Assembly (NCBI GenBank): GCA_903915535.1 | Contig: CAIWTJ010000026.1 | Location: 1 to 46,439, forward strand | Direction: 5' to 3' | DNA from: Enhydrobacter aerosaccus | GTDB taxonomy: Bacteria; Pseudomonadota; Alphaproteobacteria; Reyranellales; Reyranellaceae | DNA: 46,439 nt | In this document: positions 27,997-35,730 of the stretch, in pieces | How positions within the stretch are numbered: the stretch's first letter is position 1 | Layout of the letters: the number at the start of each line of letters is the position of its first letter | Notes under the pieces: model-generated | Database searches by the model: none | Seen by the model: the letters and a program-made list of their open reading frames with translations, nothing else | Told to the model about the DNA's origin: nothing | Program-made: the position numbers and the translations under genes

Positions 27997-28040
27997 CCCA
28001 TGTTCTGTACCCCTTCGTCGAGTACCGCGGTGGGAGTTGT

Positions 28041-29690
28041 TTACGCCGCCATTGCGTCGTGAACGGAGTTTGGGTTGCGCCAGTTCCAGGGCATCAGCTC
28101 ATCGATCTTTTGGGCGGGATGACCGGCGATGCGGGCGAGGACGTCGGCCAGCCAGGCCTGGGGATCGACGTCGTTGAGCTTGGCGGTGACGATGAGGCTG
28201 TACATGAAGGCGGCACGGTCGCCGCCGCGATCGGAGCCGGCGAATAGCCAGGCTTTCCTGCCAAGGGCGATGCCACGCAGGGCTCGTTCGGCGGCATTGT
28301 TGCTGAGGCAGATGCGGCCGTCGTCGAGGAAGCGGGCGAAGGCGTGCCAACGCTTGAGCATGTAATCCATGGCGACGGCGACGTCGGCGTGGCGCGACAG
28401 CTTGCGGCGCTCCTCGCGCATCCATGCTTCGAGCGCGGCGACCAGCGGCGCGGCTTGTTCCCGGCGAGCGGCGAGCCGCCGATCGGCCGGCAGCCCGTTG
28501 ATGGAGCGCTCGACCTCGAACAGGGCGTCGATCCGCCGGACGGCTTCCAGCGCAGTCGGCGAGATGGCTCCGGACGTGCTGCCGCGCGCCTTGCGTCGGG
28601 CATTTGCCTCGATATCGGCGAGGACGAAGAACTTGCGACGGGAATGGCTCCAGCACGCCGCTTCGAGGATGGGGCCCGGGCTTCGGCCGCCGGCGTAGAG
28701 CTTGCCATAACCGCTATAGGCGTCAGCCTGAAGGACGCCGGTCCAGGCGGCGAGATGCTGCCTTGGATGTTCGCCCGAGCGGTCGCGCGAGTAGAAGAAC
28801 AGCGCCGCCGGCGGCGCCCGGCCGCCGAACGGGCGGTCGTCGCGGACGTAGGTCCAACATCGTGCCGTGACGGTCTTGCCCTTGGCCAGCACGGGCACCG
28901 TCGTGTCGTCGCCGTGTAGCCGCCCGGCGGCCAGGACGTGGGCGATGAGGCGCTCATGGATCGGCTGAAGGGCGGCGCAGCAGGCACCTACTTGGTCTGC
29001 CAGCGTCGACAGGCTCAAGGGCACGCCCTCGCGAGCGTAGCGTTCGGCCTGGCGGTTGAGCGGCTGATGCTGACCGTACTTCTCGAACAGGATCATCGCC
29101 AGCAGGCTGGGGCCGGCCCAGCCGCGGGGCACGACGTGGTACGGCGCCGGCGCCTGGCCGATGTTCTCGCAGTCGCGGCACGAGAACTTCTCGCGCACCG
29201 TCTGGATCACCTTCCACTGGCGGGGAATGACCTCCAGCGTCTCGGTGACGTCCTCTCCGAGCTTCGACAGGCGCGTGCCGCCACAGCAGGCGCAGGCCGT
29301 CGGCCCGGCAACGATCACCCGCTCGCGCGGCAGATGTTCGGGGAACGGCTTGCGTGCCGGGCGCTTGCGGGTGAAGGCCGCGACGGTCGTGGTCCTCGCC
29401 ACCGCGTTCTCGGCGGCCAGCTCATCCTCGGTCGCCGTGGCTTCGAGTTCCTCGAGCTGCAGCTCGAGCTGGTCAAGCAGCCGGGCGCTGCGCTCGGAAC
29501 GCTGGCCGAAGCGATCGCGGTTGAGCTTCTCGATCCACAGCTTGAGGTGGGCGATCAAAGCCTGGTCGTCGGCGACCTTGGCCCGCAGCGTGGCAGCTTC
29601 CGCCGTCACCGCCACGGCATGCGCACGCGCTGCGACGAGCAGCCGCTTCAGGCTCTCGGTATCATCGGGCAGGAGATCGATCGACGTCAT
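28041..29690 (-). CDS. tnpC: IS66 transposase TnpC
   Basis: 549 aa. N-terminal leucine-zipper and helical region (KLWIEKLNRDRFGQRSE), a zinc-finger block CACCGGTRLSKLGEDV plus CRDCENIG, and the DDE catalytic domain: LHGDDTTVPVL (first Asp), LQADAYSGYGKLY (second Asp) and LSNNAAERALRGIALGRK with the catalytic Glu. Ends with the IS66 C-terminal motif NDVDPQAWLADVLARI. Full length and undamaged, so likely active. Start TSIDLLPDD follows the usual pattern. Confidence 0.95.
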   Translation of the reverse strand: MTSIDLLPDDTESLKRLLVAARAHAVAVTAEAATLRAKVADDQALIAHLKLWIEKLNRDRFGQRSERSARLLDQLELQLEELEATATEDELAAENAVARTTTVAAFTRKRPARKPFPEHLPRERVIVAGPTACACCGGTRLSKLGEDVTETLEVIPRQWKVIQTVREKFSCRDCENIGQAPAPYHVVPRGWAGPSLLAMILFEKYGQHQPLNRQAERYAREGVPLSLSTLADQVGACCAALQPIHERLIAHVLAAGRLHGDDTTVPVLAKGKTVTARCWTYVRDDRPFGGRAPPAALFFYSRDRSGEHPRQHLAAWTGVLQADAYSGYGKLYAGGRSPGPILEAACWSHSRRKFFVLADIEANARRKARGSTSGAISPTALEAVRRIDALFEVERSINGLPADRRLAARREQAAPLVAALEAWMREERRKLSRHADVAVAMDYMLKRWHAFARFLDDGRICLSNNAAERALRGIALGRKAWLFAGSDRGGDRAAFMYSLIVTAKLNDVDPQAWLADVLARIAGHPAQKIDELMPWNWRNPNSVHDAMAA

Positions 29691-29785
29691 CGTGTTTACA
29701 CAAGAGCACAGACGCGGCGGCTTGTGGTGAACTCGATGCGTGCCGATTCAATCCGTCGCACCGGCGTTTGCGAAGCAAAGCGCCC

Positions 29786-30133
29786 TCAGCCCGCCAGCTC
29801 CGGCCGCCACGTTCGCTGCGGATGGCGCCAGTCGATCCCTTCGAGCAGATAGCCGAGCTGTCCGGGCGTGATCGTCACCACGCCATCCTTCGTCGATGGC
29901 CAGACGAAGCGTCCTCTCTCCAGGCGCTTGGCGTAGAGCGAGGCGCCCAGCCCGTCGTACCAGAAGATCTTGATCAGCTTGCCGCTCTTGCCCCGGAAGA
30001 CGTAAAGATCGCCGGCATGCGGGTCGCGTTGCAGCGCCTGCTGGATGCGCAAGGCCAGAGAGTTCATGCCGCAGCGCATGTCCGTGTGACCGGCCGCGAT
30101 CCACACTCGCACGCCTGACGGTACCGGGATCAT
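29786..30133 (-). CDS. tnpB: IS66 accessory protein TnpB (Orf2)
   Basis: 115 aa from the ATG at 30133, 4 nt inside the tnpA stop. The family pattern is complete: VRVWIAAGHTDMRCGMNSLA, LYVFRGKSGKLIKIFWYDGLG and RGRFVWPSTKDGVVTIT. TnpB is required with TnpA and TnpC for IS66 transposition, though its biochemical role is unclear. Confidence 0.95.
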   Translation of the reverse strand: MIPVPSGVRVWIAAGHTDMRCGMNSLALRIQQALQRDPHAGDLYVFRGKSGKLIKIFWYDGLGASLYAKRLERGRFVWPSTKDGVVTITPGQLGYLLEGIDWRHPQRTWRPELAG

Positions 30134-30510
30134 CGCCGCGACAAAGCCTCGATCACGCGAGCCAACGCCGCCCCGTCGACCGTCCGATCCACGATGACCC
30201 GATCGCCGTCGACCAGCACGATCTCCATCGCGCCCGCTGGGGGCGGCGGCACGGGCGTCGAAGCTGCCTCGACTTCGGTGCCGATCACCGCCGGCACGAA
30301 CCTGGTCGGCTCGTCCGCAGATACCGGCGCAACCCGCCCCATCACACGGCGCCACGAGAACAGCAGGTTCGCATTGAGGTCGTGACGCCGGGCCACCGCC
30401 GAAACCGAAGCCCCGCGCTCGTACGTCTCCGCTACGATCTGCCGCTTCTCGTCTTCAGGGCGCACCCGCCGCCGGCGTTTATCCGCAGAGACCGATCTCG
30501 AAACTGACAT
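30130..30510 (-). CDS. tnpA: IS66 protein TnpA (HTH, Orf1)
   Basis: 126 aa from the ATG at 30510; a TTG two codons upstream is also possible. N-terminal HTH of the transposase-8 type (KRQIVAETYERGASVSAVAR, then HDLNANLLFSWRR) and a C-terminal strand region MEIVLVDGDRVIVDRTVDG typical of IS66 Orf1. Overlaps tnpB by 4 nt. Confidence 0.92.
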   Translation of the reverse strand: MSVSRSVSADKRRRRVRPEDEKRQIVAETYERGASVSAVARRHDLNANLLFSWRRVMGRVAPVSADEPTRFVPAVIGTEVEAASTPVPPPPAGAMEIVLVDGDRVIVDRTVDGAALARVIEALSRR

Positions 30511-30570
30511 CTGCAATCGTGTCCATCAAGGTTAGCGGACACGGTCATCGTGCCCACGTACCCGCAATCT

Positions 30571-31467
30571 TCACGACCAGATCATCAGCGTACAGGCGGC
30601 CCACGCCGGAGGAATACCAAAGATCTCTTCACTTGGCTTTCCCGGACGAGAAAAGGTTAAGTCAGCTCGGTGATCGCGCTGATTGCTTTGCGATTCTCCA
30701 CTGAAGAGAGCTCGTTCACCAACGAAGAAGTTCTGTACGATAGCCTGTGCGTTAGGCCCCTCGACACCGTTAGTCATACGTCCGGCCATGTAGTCGTTTA
30801 GATATCCCATAAGTATCAATGCACGATCTCGGATTGCGCTATTAAACGGCTCACGAACGAGCTTTGGATGCTGATAGACGGTGTCGGGGATCGCAAGCCG
30901 AGGGAATCTCTGGCGAGCAATCTCCACAAGCGACTGCCAAGAGTTTGCAGCAGGCGCTTGCGACAACGCTGATGAGGTAAGTCCCTGTACGGTCCAATAA
31001 TTCTCAACGTCATATTTCCCCAACCGCTGTTCAGGCAGACCGTGGTCAACAGCGAGAGGTGACACTTCAAATGCACTAACGCCGATGAAGCTAAAGGCGG
31101 CGACAGCTTCTCCCGCCTTAGCCCGCCGAGCGGCTTCCCCTAGTCCACTGTCAGTGACGTACCAATCACGGTACTCGAAATAGTCGTCAGCCTCGCTCAA
31201 TCGATCTTCGTCAACGAATGGCCCCGTGCGATCAAGCCAAATCAGGACGTTACTGAGCAAATCGCGATCTCGTGCTTGTTGGACCGCCTGCCGAAGGGTT
31301 AGGCCTCGCCCAACGTGGCGGTCAAGAAGCGTCCGAGTTGAACGGAGACCATTCCTGAGGGTTTCAATTGAAGCTCGTGCAGAAATCAGGTCGCGCAAGA
31401 TGACTGCGAAGGCGGCTCCATCTTCAAACTGGGCCTGCAATGATATGTCATTGACGTACCAACGCAT
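30571..31467 (-). CDS. Third gene of the DUF262/AAA operon, unknown function, possibly IS66-truncated
   Basis: 298 aa, starting 3 nt after the AAA ATPase gene. No catalytic motif I recognise. The N-terminus (RWYVNDISLQAQFEDGAAF) and the following charged helix (RSTRTLLDRHVG) are followed by ESADDY-like acidic and aromatic clusters (LSEADDYFEYRDWYV) and a C-terminal RADLTFSRPGKPSEEIFG. The last 20 or so residues (PPAWAACTLMIWS) reach the proposed IS66 end and look non-native, so the true C-terminus may have been replaced. As the distal gene of a two-ATPase-like operon it could be the effector; that is inference. Confidence 0.6.
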   Translation of the reverse strand: MRWYVNDISLQAQFEDGAAFAVILRDLISARASIETLRNGLRSTRTLLDRHVGRGLTLRQAVQQARDRDLLSNVLIWLDRTGPFVDEDRLSEADDYFEYRDWYVTDSGLGEAARRAKAGEAVAAFSFIGVSAFEVSPLAVDHGLPEQRLGKYDVENYWTVQGLTSSALSQAPAANSWQSLVEIARQRFPRLAIPDTVYQHPKLVREPFNSAIRDRALILMGYLNDYMAGRMTNGVEGPNAQAIVQNFFVGERALFSGESQSNQRDHRADLTFSRPGKPSEEIFGIPPAWAACTLMIWS

Positions 31468-31470
31468 TCC

Positions 31471-32586
31471 TCACTTCCAGCCCGAAAGGACCGACAAGTC
31501 GTTGTCGGATTGATCGAAAAATCCTTTGGGCCAATCATTGATTCGTCCAGCCCGATCTATCGTCGGCGATACCACCCCGTGCGTATCTCTGGTTGCTCCC
31601 GCAAAAAAATGTATCTCTAAATCGGTGTGAGCAATGATTTGATCCTTCACCGCGAGGCGCACACCATTGAGAAGGTGGTCGCTGTGCGTCTCGACTAAAA
31701 CTTGCACCCCGGCGGCCGCAAAATGAGCCAAGAGCCGTCCCATTTGTGACTGGGCCGATGGATGCAGGTGTGCCTCCGGGCTATCAATCACAACTATTTG
31801 CCCAGCGTCTGCAGCGAGAAGAGAAACAAGGATCGGAAAGGCATAAGTTAGGCCATAGCCGATGTTCGCGGGACGTCGCCAAGATCCTGTGTCGAATAAG
31901 CGGAACTGCAGACTTAGCCGTGATACTTGCGGGAGCAATTGCACATTCGCTTGGGCGCCAGGGAAGAGACTACCTATCCACGCGTCGAGCTGCTTACGGA
32001 ATGATGTTGCCTGTTCCTGTGGATGCCGTTTCTCAGCAGATACCTCGCTGTCCACGAACTTATCGTACCAATACGCAGCAAAGCGCCCATCGGTTCCAAC
32101 GTCAGTGAATCCCAGACCGCTCTCACTCGGAATTGGAAACGCATCCGCAGTGCCTTCCCGAACGGCACTTAGATATACAAGCCTGGCAAGTGCTGCCCTC
32201 ACGTCCACTGGTTCTGTGAGCGCCAATGCACCCTGCGAGAGTTCGCGAGAGCGATCATCCATCACGGACAAGAATCGATCGCCCGAGCGAGCCGCCAGAT
32301 GCCAAATCACTTCGTCCAAGTCACCGTCGACCTTGAATTCAACTCTAGACGCGTCTGCGTTAGATGGGAGTACGTCGCCCACGGTGCCGAGCTGTACAAA
32401 GGACCCGTTCAACGGGAACGATAGTGGCCGCGCCGAATGTCGTAGCACTTGTGACAAAAGAAGAAGTGATTGTAGCGCGGTCGACTTACCGCCCCCGTTG
32501 AATCCAGTCAGCAGCGTGAGTTTCCCAAGTGGCAGACGCAGATTCGCGAAGCACTTAAAATTCTGGATTTCCAGAGAAGTGATCAT
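31471..32586 (-). CDS. AAA/ABC-type ATPase with DUF3696 C-terminus
   Basis: 371 aa. Begins like RecF/OLD-type ATPases (LEIQNFKCFANLRLPLGKLT), Walker A GFNGGGKST (28-36), a signature-like NIGYGLTYAFPIL (241-253), Walker B VVIDSPEAHLHP (265-276) and the ETHSDHLLNGVR block (299-310). The tail AGRINDWPKGFFDQSDNDL is the DUF3696 hallmark. No TOPRIM nuclease domain is present, unlike OLD proteins. Overlaps the DUF262 gene by 4 nt. Such ATPases are common sensor or motor subunits in defence modules; its trigger is unknown. Confidence 0.82.
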   Translation of the reverse strand: MITSLEIQNFKCFANLRLPLGKLTLLTGFNGGGKSTALQSLLLLSQVLRHSARPLSFPLNGSFVQLGTVGDVLPSNADASRVEFKVDGDLDEVIWHLAARSGDRFLSVMDDRSRELSQGALALTEPVDVRAALARLVYLSAVREGTADAFPIPSESGLGFTDVGTDGRFAAYWYDKFVDSEVSAEKRHPQEQATSFRKQLDAWIGSLFPGAQANVQLLPQVSRLSLQFRLFDTGSWRRPANIGYGLTYAFPILVSLLAADAGQIVVIDSPEAHLHPSAQSQMGRLLAHFAAAGVQVLVETHSDHLLNGVRLAVKDQIIAHTDLEIHFFAGATRDTHGVVSPTIDRAGRINDWPKGFFDQSDNDLSVLSGWK

Positions 32587-33719
32587 AGCGGAACAGCCTT
32601 GCCTACGGCGGCCTTCATAGCCGCGAAACGGTTCCGTACTGCGAGGGTGCTATTTGTAGAATAAGTGATCGATCGAACAAAATCAGCATCGTCAAAGAGT
32701 GACACGACGGCGTCGTGCAAACGCTGTTCTACCCTTGCCGACAATGAGGCGTCTAAGAACGCGACCATCGTGACGGCACAAACCTCAAACAGCGATATGT
32801 TTATTACGGTTCGGCCCGGACTTGGATCCGTGGACGCGAGTGACTTTCGAAACGCATGGTCACCGAATAGTTTGCGGTTTAGGGCCATCACACTGTCAAA
32901 CGACTGGCGCAATTTCTTTCGCTCGCGATCGCTCAAGCTTGCGAGTTTGTTTAGGCCATCGGCCAGAAATCCATCCATGTCTCCGGTAGTGTACCGCTGA
33001 GGTCCCAATAAGTTGAAAGCACAGAAGCGATTGATGGCTTCTCTATCTCGCATGGTCTTAGGGTTTAGGGTTTGACCGGTAGCAGACCGAAAGGCATCGC
33101 CCTCGGCTGCTTCCTTAAGCCAAATAGTTGCGGCCCCATTATATAAGGCGTTGCGCATTTGCTGGCGCGTTAGCGGCTCGCCACTATTAACACGCTCAAA
33201 TATGTCCAAGCGGGCACGCTCTGGAGCTTTCGCGTCGAGGATATACATTGTTAGCTGAGTGTCTTGGACGCGTTCCTGCAAATTTAGTGGTAGATCCGAG
33301 AAGTTCTTTCCTTCAAGGGCGTGCGATCCTGTACGATTTTCGCCGCTTGCAAGCCCACTAAGTCTGAATTGGTTTCCAAGAAAACGCGCAAATGTGGTCA
33401 AACGTTGAAGACCGTCCACCACGATGATGCGTCCGTCCGGTGCTTCCGCCACATAAAAGACGGGTAACGGAATACGCATGATGCAGCTTTCGATCAGTTT
33501 TGATTGCTTTTGGTTCGGCCACACGAAGTCGCGTTGGAAATCAGGGTCAAGAACATAGCGTTTATGTTCGATCCGCTTTACCACCTCAGACACGGATCGC
33601 GTTTCGGTGCGAACAAAAACAGCGTCAAGCGGATAATCGCCCCAGCCGTCGCTGGCTCCATCCTCAATCCCTTCGACCTCTGGGTCATTGATGGACGAAT
33701 TCGGACCTGAATTGCTCAT
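32583..33719 (-). CDS. DUF262 (ParB/GmrS-like) domain protein
   Basis: 378 aa. DUF262 motifs: LDPDFQRDFVWPNQKQSKLI (57-76), PLPVFYVAE, and VDGLQRLTTF (101-110), the nucleotide-binding DGxQR core with Leu in place of the usual Gln. A helical C-terminus follows (QQMRNALYNG, RFCAFNLLGPQRYTTGDMDGF). The DUF1524 HNH nuclease found in GmrSD-type proteins is absent. First gene of the three-gene operon. DUF262 proteins are NTP-dependent components of modification-dependent and other restriction systems; here the nuclease must be elsewhere, if there is one. Confidence 0.82.
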   Translation of the reverse strand: MSNSGPNSSINDPEVEGIEDGASDGWGDYPLDAVFVRTETRSVSEVVKRIEHKRYVLDPDFQRDFVWPNQKQSKLIESCIMRIPLPVFYVAEAPDGRIIVVDGLQRLTTFARFLGNQFRLSGLASGENRTGSHALEGKNFSDLPLNLQERVQDTQLTMYILDAKAPERARLDIFERVNSGEPLTRQQMRNALYNGAATIWLKEAAEGDAFRSATGQTLNPKTMRDREAINRFCAFNLLGPQRYTTGDMDGFLADGLNKLASLSDRERKKLRQSFDSVMALNRKLFGDHAFRKSLASTDPSPGRTVINISLFEVCAVTMVAFLDASLSARVEQRLHDAVVSLFDDADFVRSITYSTNSTLAVRNRFAAMKAAVGKAVPL

Positions 33720-33807
33720 GGTAGAAGAATCGCTCCGTGGCCGTATTCTCTAGCCAGCTCGCTTTGATGAGGCGCCGCTCTCAACCGCTAGATTGAAGAC
33801 AGTGACG

Positions 33808-33829
33808 GGTCCATCCCGGGGGATGGACC
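33808..33829. promoter_or_regulatory. Perfect 10-bp inverted repeat upstream of the DUF262 operon
   Basis: GGTCCATCCC (33808-33817) and GGGATGGACC (33820-33829) form an uninterrupted 10-bp stem with a 2-bp centre, about 90 nt upstream of the DUF262 start. It could be an operator for the operon or a strong RNA/DNA hairpin. It has no T-tract on either side. Confidence 0.6.
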
Positions 33830-33833
33830 TGCC

Positions 33834-34315
33834 GCAAGGTAGTCGGTCAGTGAGGGGGAAGCCAGAGAGACGGTAGTGCCCTAATTTGAGATCCGGCTCG
33901 TTCGGTTACTTTGGTCGATCAGGGCGCACTATGCCGGCGGCGAGCACGCGATGATGCAAGCCGAGAAGGCCGATATATTTGGCACGTCAAAGGCTCTAGC
34001 GTTGATCGCACCGACGGCGGAACTGCGTCCCGCGGCCGAGCTGCGCGAACGGCTGGAGAAGATCAGGGCGGCCCAAGACTAAGGCGCACCTACGGGTCAA
34101 CAATCGAGCAAAATTGCTCCAGGCGGAGAGTACACCTCTCTTCCTAGGATAAGTTGGTCCGAGCCCCGCGCGTCGCTGTAATCGCCGTATAACGCGTTTG
34201 GCAGGTCCTCCATTCTTAGGGAGCTTGAGCCCTCCATTTTTTAGAAATGCAGCTGCTTCTAGCTGCGTATTAGTAAATTGTCTTTTTGTAAGCTGCATAT
34301 ACTTAATAGAGTGAA
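33834..34315. other. Mostly non-coding spacer with one possible gene remnant
   Basis: The plus-strand frame from 33885 to 34082 stays open and includes an ATG at 33951 encoding 43 residues (MMQAEKADIFGTSKALALIA, then LRPAAELRERLEKIRAAQD). It looks like the C-terminal tail of a protein rather than a whole gene, and I do not recognise it. The rest holds AT-rich sequence near 34240-34310 with two near-copies of AGCTGCxTAT, leading into the iteron-like block. No RNA gene seen. Confidence 0.35.
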
Positions 34316-34374
34316 GTCGGAATTTCCGTCTCCTTAATGTCTGAGTTTCCGACTTCTTGATGTCGGAAATTCCG
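34316..34374. repeat. Three iteron-like repeats at exact 23-bp spacing
   Basis: GTCGGAATTTCCG (34316), GTCTGAGTTTCCG (34339) and GTCGGAAATTCCG (34362) recur at exactly 23 bp, about two helical turns, each followed by a T-rich tail. The first and third cores are near-palindromic around the A/T centre. They lie just past the 3' end of an HTH gene of a type found in plasmid replication proteins and next to an AT-rich tract, as in iteron-type origins. They could also be an operator array. Confidence 0.75.
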
Positions 34375-34389
34375 GCATCTGAAATGCCG

Positions 34390-34758
34390 TCACCTCTTGC
34401 GTTTCACTCTGATGTTGACCTCGTAAATGTTGGTCTTGCCCTGGCCCCGGCGGACGATCTTGAGATAGCCCTTGTTCGCTAGCTCATTGATGCAGATGTT
34501 CGCGGTGTCTCGTGAGATGCCGATGTCGGATGCCAGTCGTTCTTGACCTGGAAAACAATAGCCATCGCCCCATGCGTATTTCAACAACATCGCATAGACG
34601 AGCTTGGCGTTTCCGCTGATGTCCTTGTTCGTAAGGATAACGGTCGGAACTTGAACGAATCCGTATTGCGTAACGGGATCGGCGCCGCGAAGAATAATCG
34701 TTCTCTCTTTGAGCACGTCGGAGATGTGAACCACTTCTCGATACGGGTGGGACTTCAC
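34390..34758 (-). CDS. HTH_36-type DNA-binding protein (plasmid-replication-like)
   Basis: 122 aa. VPTVILTNKDISGNAKLVYA, LLKYAWGDGYCFPGQERLAS, DIGISRDTANICINELANKG and YLKIVRRGQGKTNIYEV form the winged helix of the HTH_36 family, the DNA-binding domain shared by many plasmid and integrative-element replication initiators and regulators. There is no second Rep domain, so on its own it may be a regulator. Eight nt separate it from the upstream coiled-coil gene. The three 23-bp repeats directly follow it and are its likely binding sites (inference). Confidence 0.7.
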   Translation of the reverse strand: MKSHPYREVVHISDVLKERTIILRGADPVTQYGFVQVPTVILTNKDISGNAKLVYAMLLKYAWGDGYCFPGQERLASDIGISRDTANICINELANKGYLKIVRRGQGKTNIYEVNIRVKRKR

Positions 34759-34766
34759 ACTCCAAA

Positions 34767-35393
34767 TTATATATCCCGAACGTCATCTTCGCCCGTTGGC
34801 ATGTGGGGATAGCTCTCTTGGGGAGCGTCGATCGAAAGCCGCTCTTCTAGTCGACCGAGTTCGCGACTCTGTTCTGAAATCTTGGTCGTGTAATTCCAAA
34901 ACATTTGAAATTGATCTTGCTTCTCTTTTTGCAACATGCCGATGAAGGCCTCGCGTGCCTTCAATTCCCCTTTCATCATCGCCAGTTCGTCTTTCAATTT
35001 TTCCGCCTCTTCCGACTCGATCGGCGGCGTTCCGCTGTTCTCAGGAGTGGCGTCCGCCGATGTGCGCTCTTGCGCGCTTGAGCGCGTTGGAGCGTGCTGA
35101 AGCGCGCTGCGGCGTGCGCCGAATGAAGACGACGCCAAGAGATCGCGCATCTGCACAAACTCTTGAATGCGATCCTCGGTCGATTGTTCGTTGACCAGAT
35201 ATTTCGGGCCAAGTTCACCGGGCACGGTGATGCAATTGAGCGTGCCGCTTTTGCAGTATGTTTGGATAGTCCGCTCGGCGCGGGGGACACCAGCGTCGGC
35301 AAAGCGAACGACAACATCCGCAATGGTTAGCGTGTGCGTTAGTTGCGGCGTCGGCGCGGCGCCCGACGGCGGCGTTGGTGTTGTATCTTCCAT
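34767..35393 (-). CDS. Plasmid-type HTH/coiled-coil protein
   Basis: 208 aa from the ATG at 35393; the frame is open 21 codons further but without conserved sequence. Residues 18-75 form a MerR-like HTH (LTIADVVVRFADAGVPRAER, TIQTYCKSGTLNC, LGPKYLVNEQS), a domain that recurs in proteobacterial plasmid and ICE proteins. A low-complexity linker is followed by a long coiled coil (EEAEKLKDELAMMKGELKAR, on to RELGRLEERL). The design recalls KfrA-like or partition accessory proteins. The linker is encoded by an unusual 10-bp repeat array. Co-directional with the HTH_36 gene. Confidence 0.65.
   Translation of the reverse strand: MEDTTPTPPSGAAPTPQLTHTLTIADVVVRFADAGVPRAERTIQTYCKSGTLNCITVPGELGPKYLVNEQSTEDRIQEFVQMRDLLASSSFGARRSALQHAPTRSSAQERTSADATPENSGTPPIESEEAEKLKDELAMMKGELKAREAFIGMLQKEKQDQFQMFWNYTTKISEQSRELGRLEERLSIDAPQESYPHMPTGEDDVRDI
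35071..35120. repeat. Five imperfect 10-bp repeats inside the coiled-coil gene
   Basis: Units TGCGCGCTTG, AGCGCGTTGG, AGCGTGCTGA, AGCGCGCTGC and GGCGTGCGCC begin every 10 bp from 35071. The shared core is GCGYG. Ten bases is one helical turn and not a multiple of a codon, so the array is conserved as DNA rather than as protein repeats. It encodes the linker between HTH and coiled coil. Confidence 0.65.
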
Positions 35394-35730
35394 ATGTCCG
35401 CAGTGTACCGCGCGCTGCGCAACGCGCCCAACGTGCTGCTGTGGATGGCCGGGCAATCTCGGCTAATCCGCGGGCGCGTGCGGTTGTTGATTCACGCCCC
35501 CATGATCACGGAAAGACAAGAAGAATGCCCACATCTATCGACGGCCCGCCGCGGAAGCCTCTTCGTAACATTGGCTCCCAGGAGTAAGCTGTGTCCGGCT
35601 CGGAAATCGATTAGGACGGCCGAGTAGAGTAAATGGGTCGAGGCAGCAAAAGGCGGGGTCGGAAGCTAGGACCTTCTCAATAAAATCCTGTGAGCGTATT
35701 AATGAGCAGATATCTACTTGGAGTTGAATA
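35394..35730. other. Divergent intergenic region
   Basis: Holds the promoters of the leftward plasmid-like module and the rightward six-gene operon. A 20-codon frame at 35525-35587 (MPTSIDGPPRKPLRNIGSQE) follows a GAAGA-like site but is too short to call. TTGGAG at 35718-35723 is the ribosome-binding site of the methyltransferase gene. Confidence 0.4.

Larger units (their letters stand above)
28005..30595 (-). mobile_element. IS66-family insertion sequence (tnpA-tnpB-tnpC)
   Basis: About 2.6 kb with the canonical IS66 order on the minus strand: tnpA (HTH), tnpB (Orf2) and tnpC (transposase), the first two overlapping by 4 nt. All three frames are intact. The ends are not firmly placed: CTGTAC occurs at both proposed ends facing inward and gives a typical IS66 length, but the following bases match poorly and I see no 8-bp target duplication. 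The right end borders, and may truncate, the third gene of the DUF262 operon. Confidence 0.65.

Noticed and set aside
28001..30600. Target-site duplication for IS66
   Set aside because: The 8 bp outside the proposed ends (CATGTTCT-like and GGCGGCCC-like) do not match, so the element ends stay approximate.
33996..34298. 100-residue minus-strand frame before the iteron-like region
   Set aside because: Begins Lys/Asn-rich then turns into Arg-rich low-complexity sequence antisense to another frame; no homology recognised and no good ribosome-binding site. Not strong enough to list.
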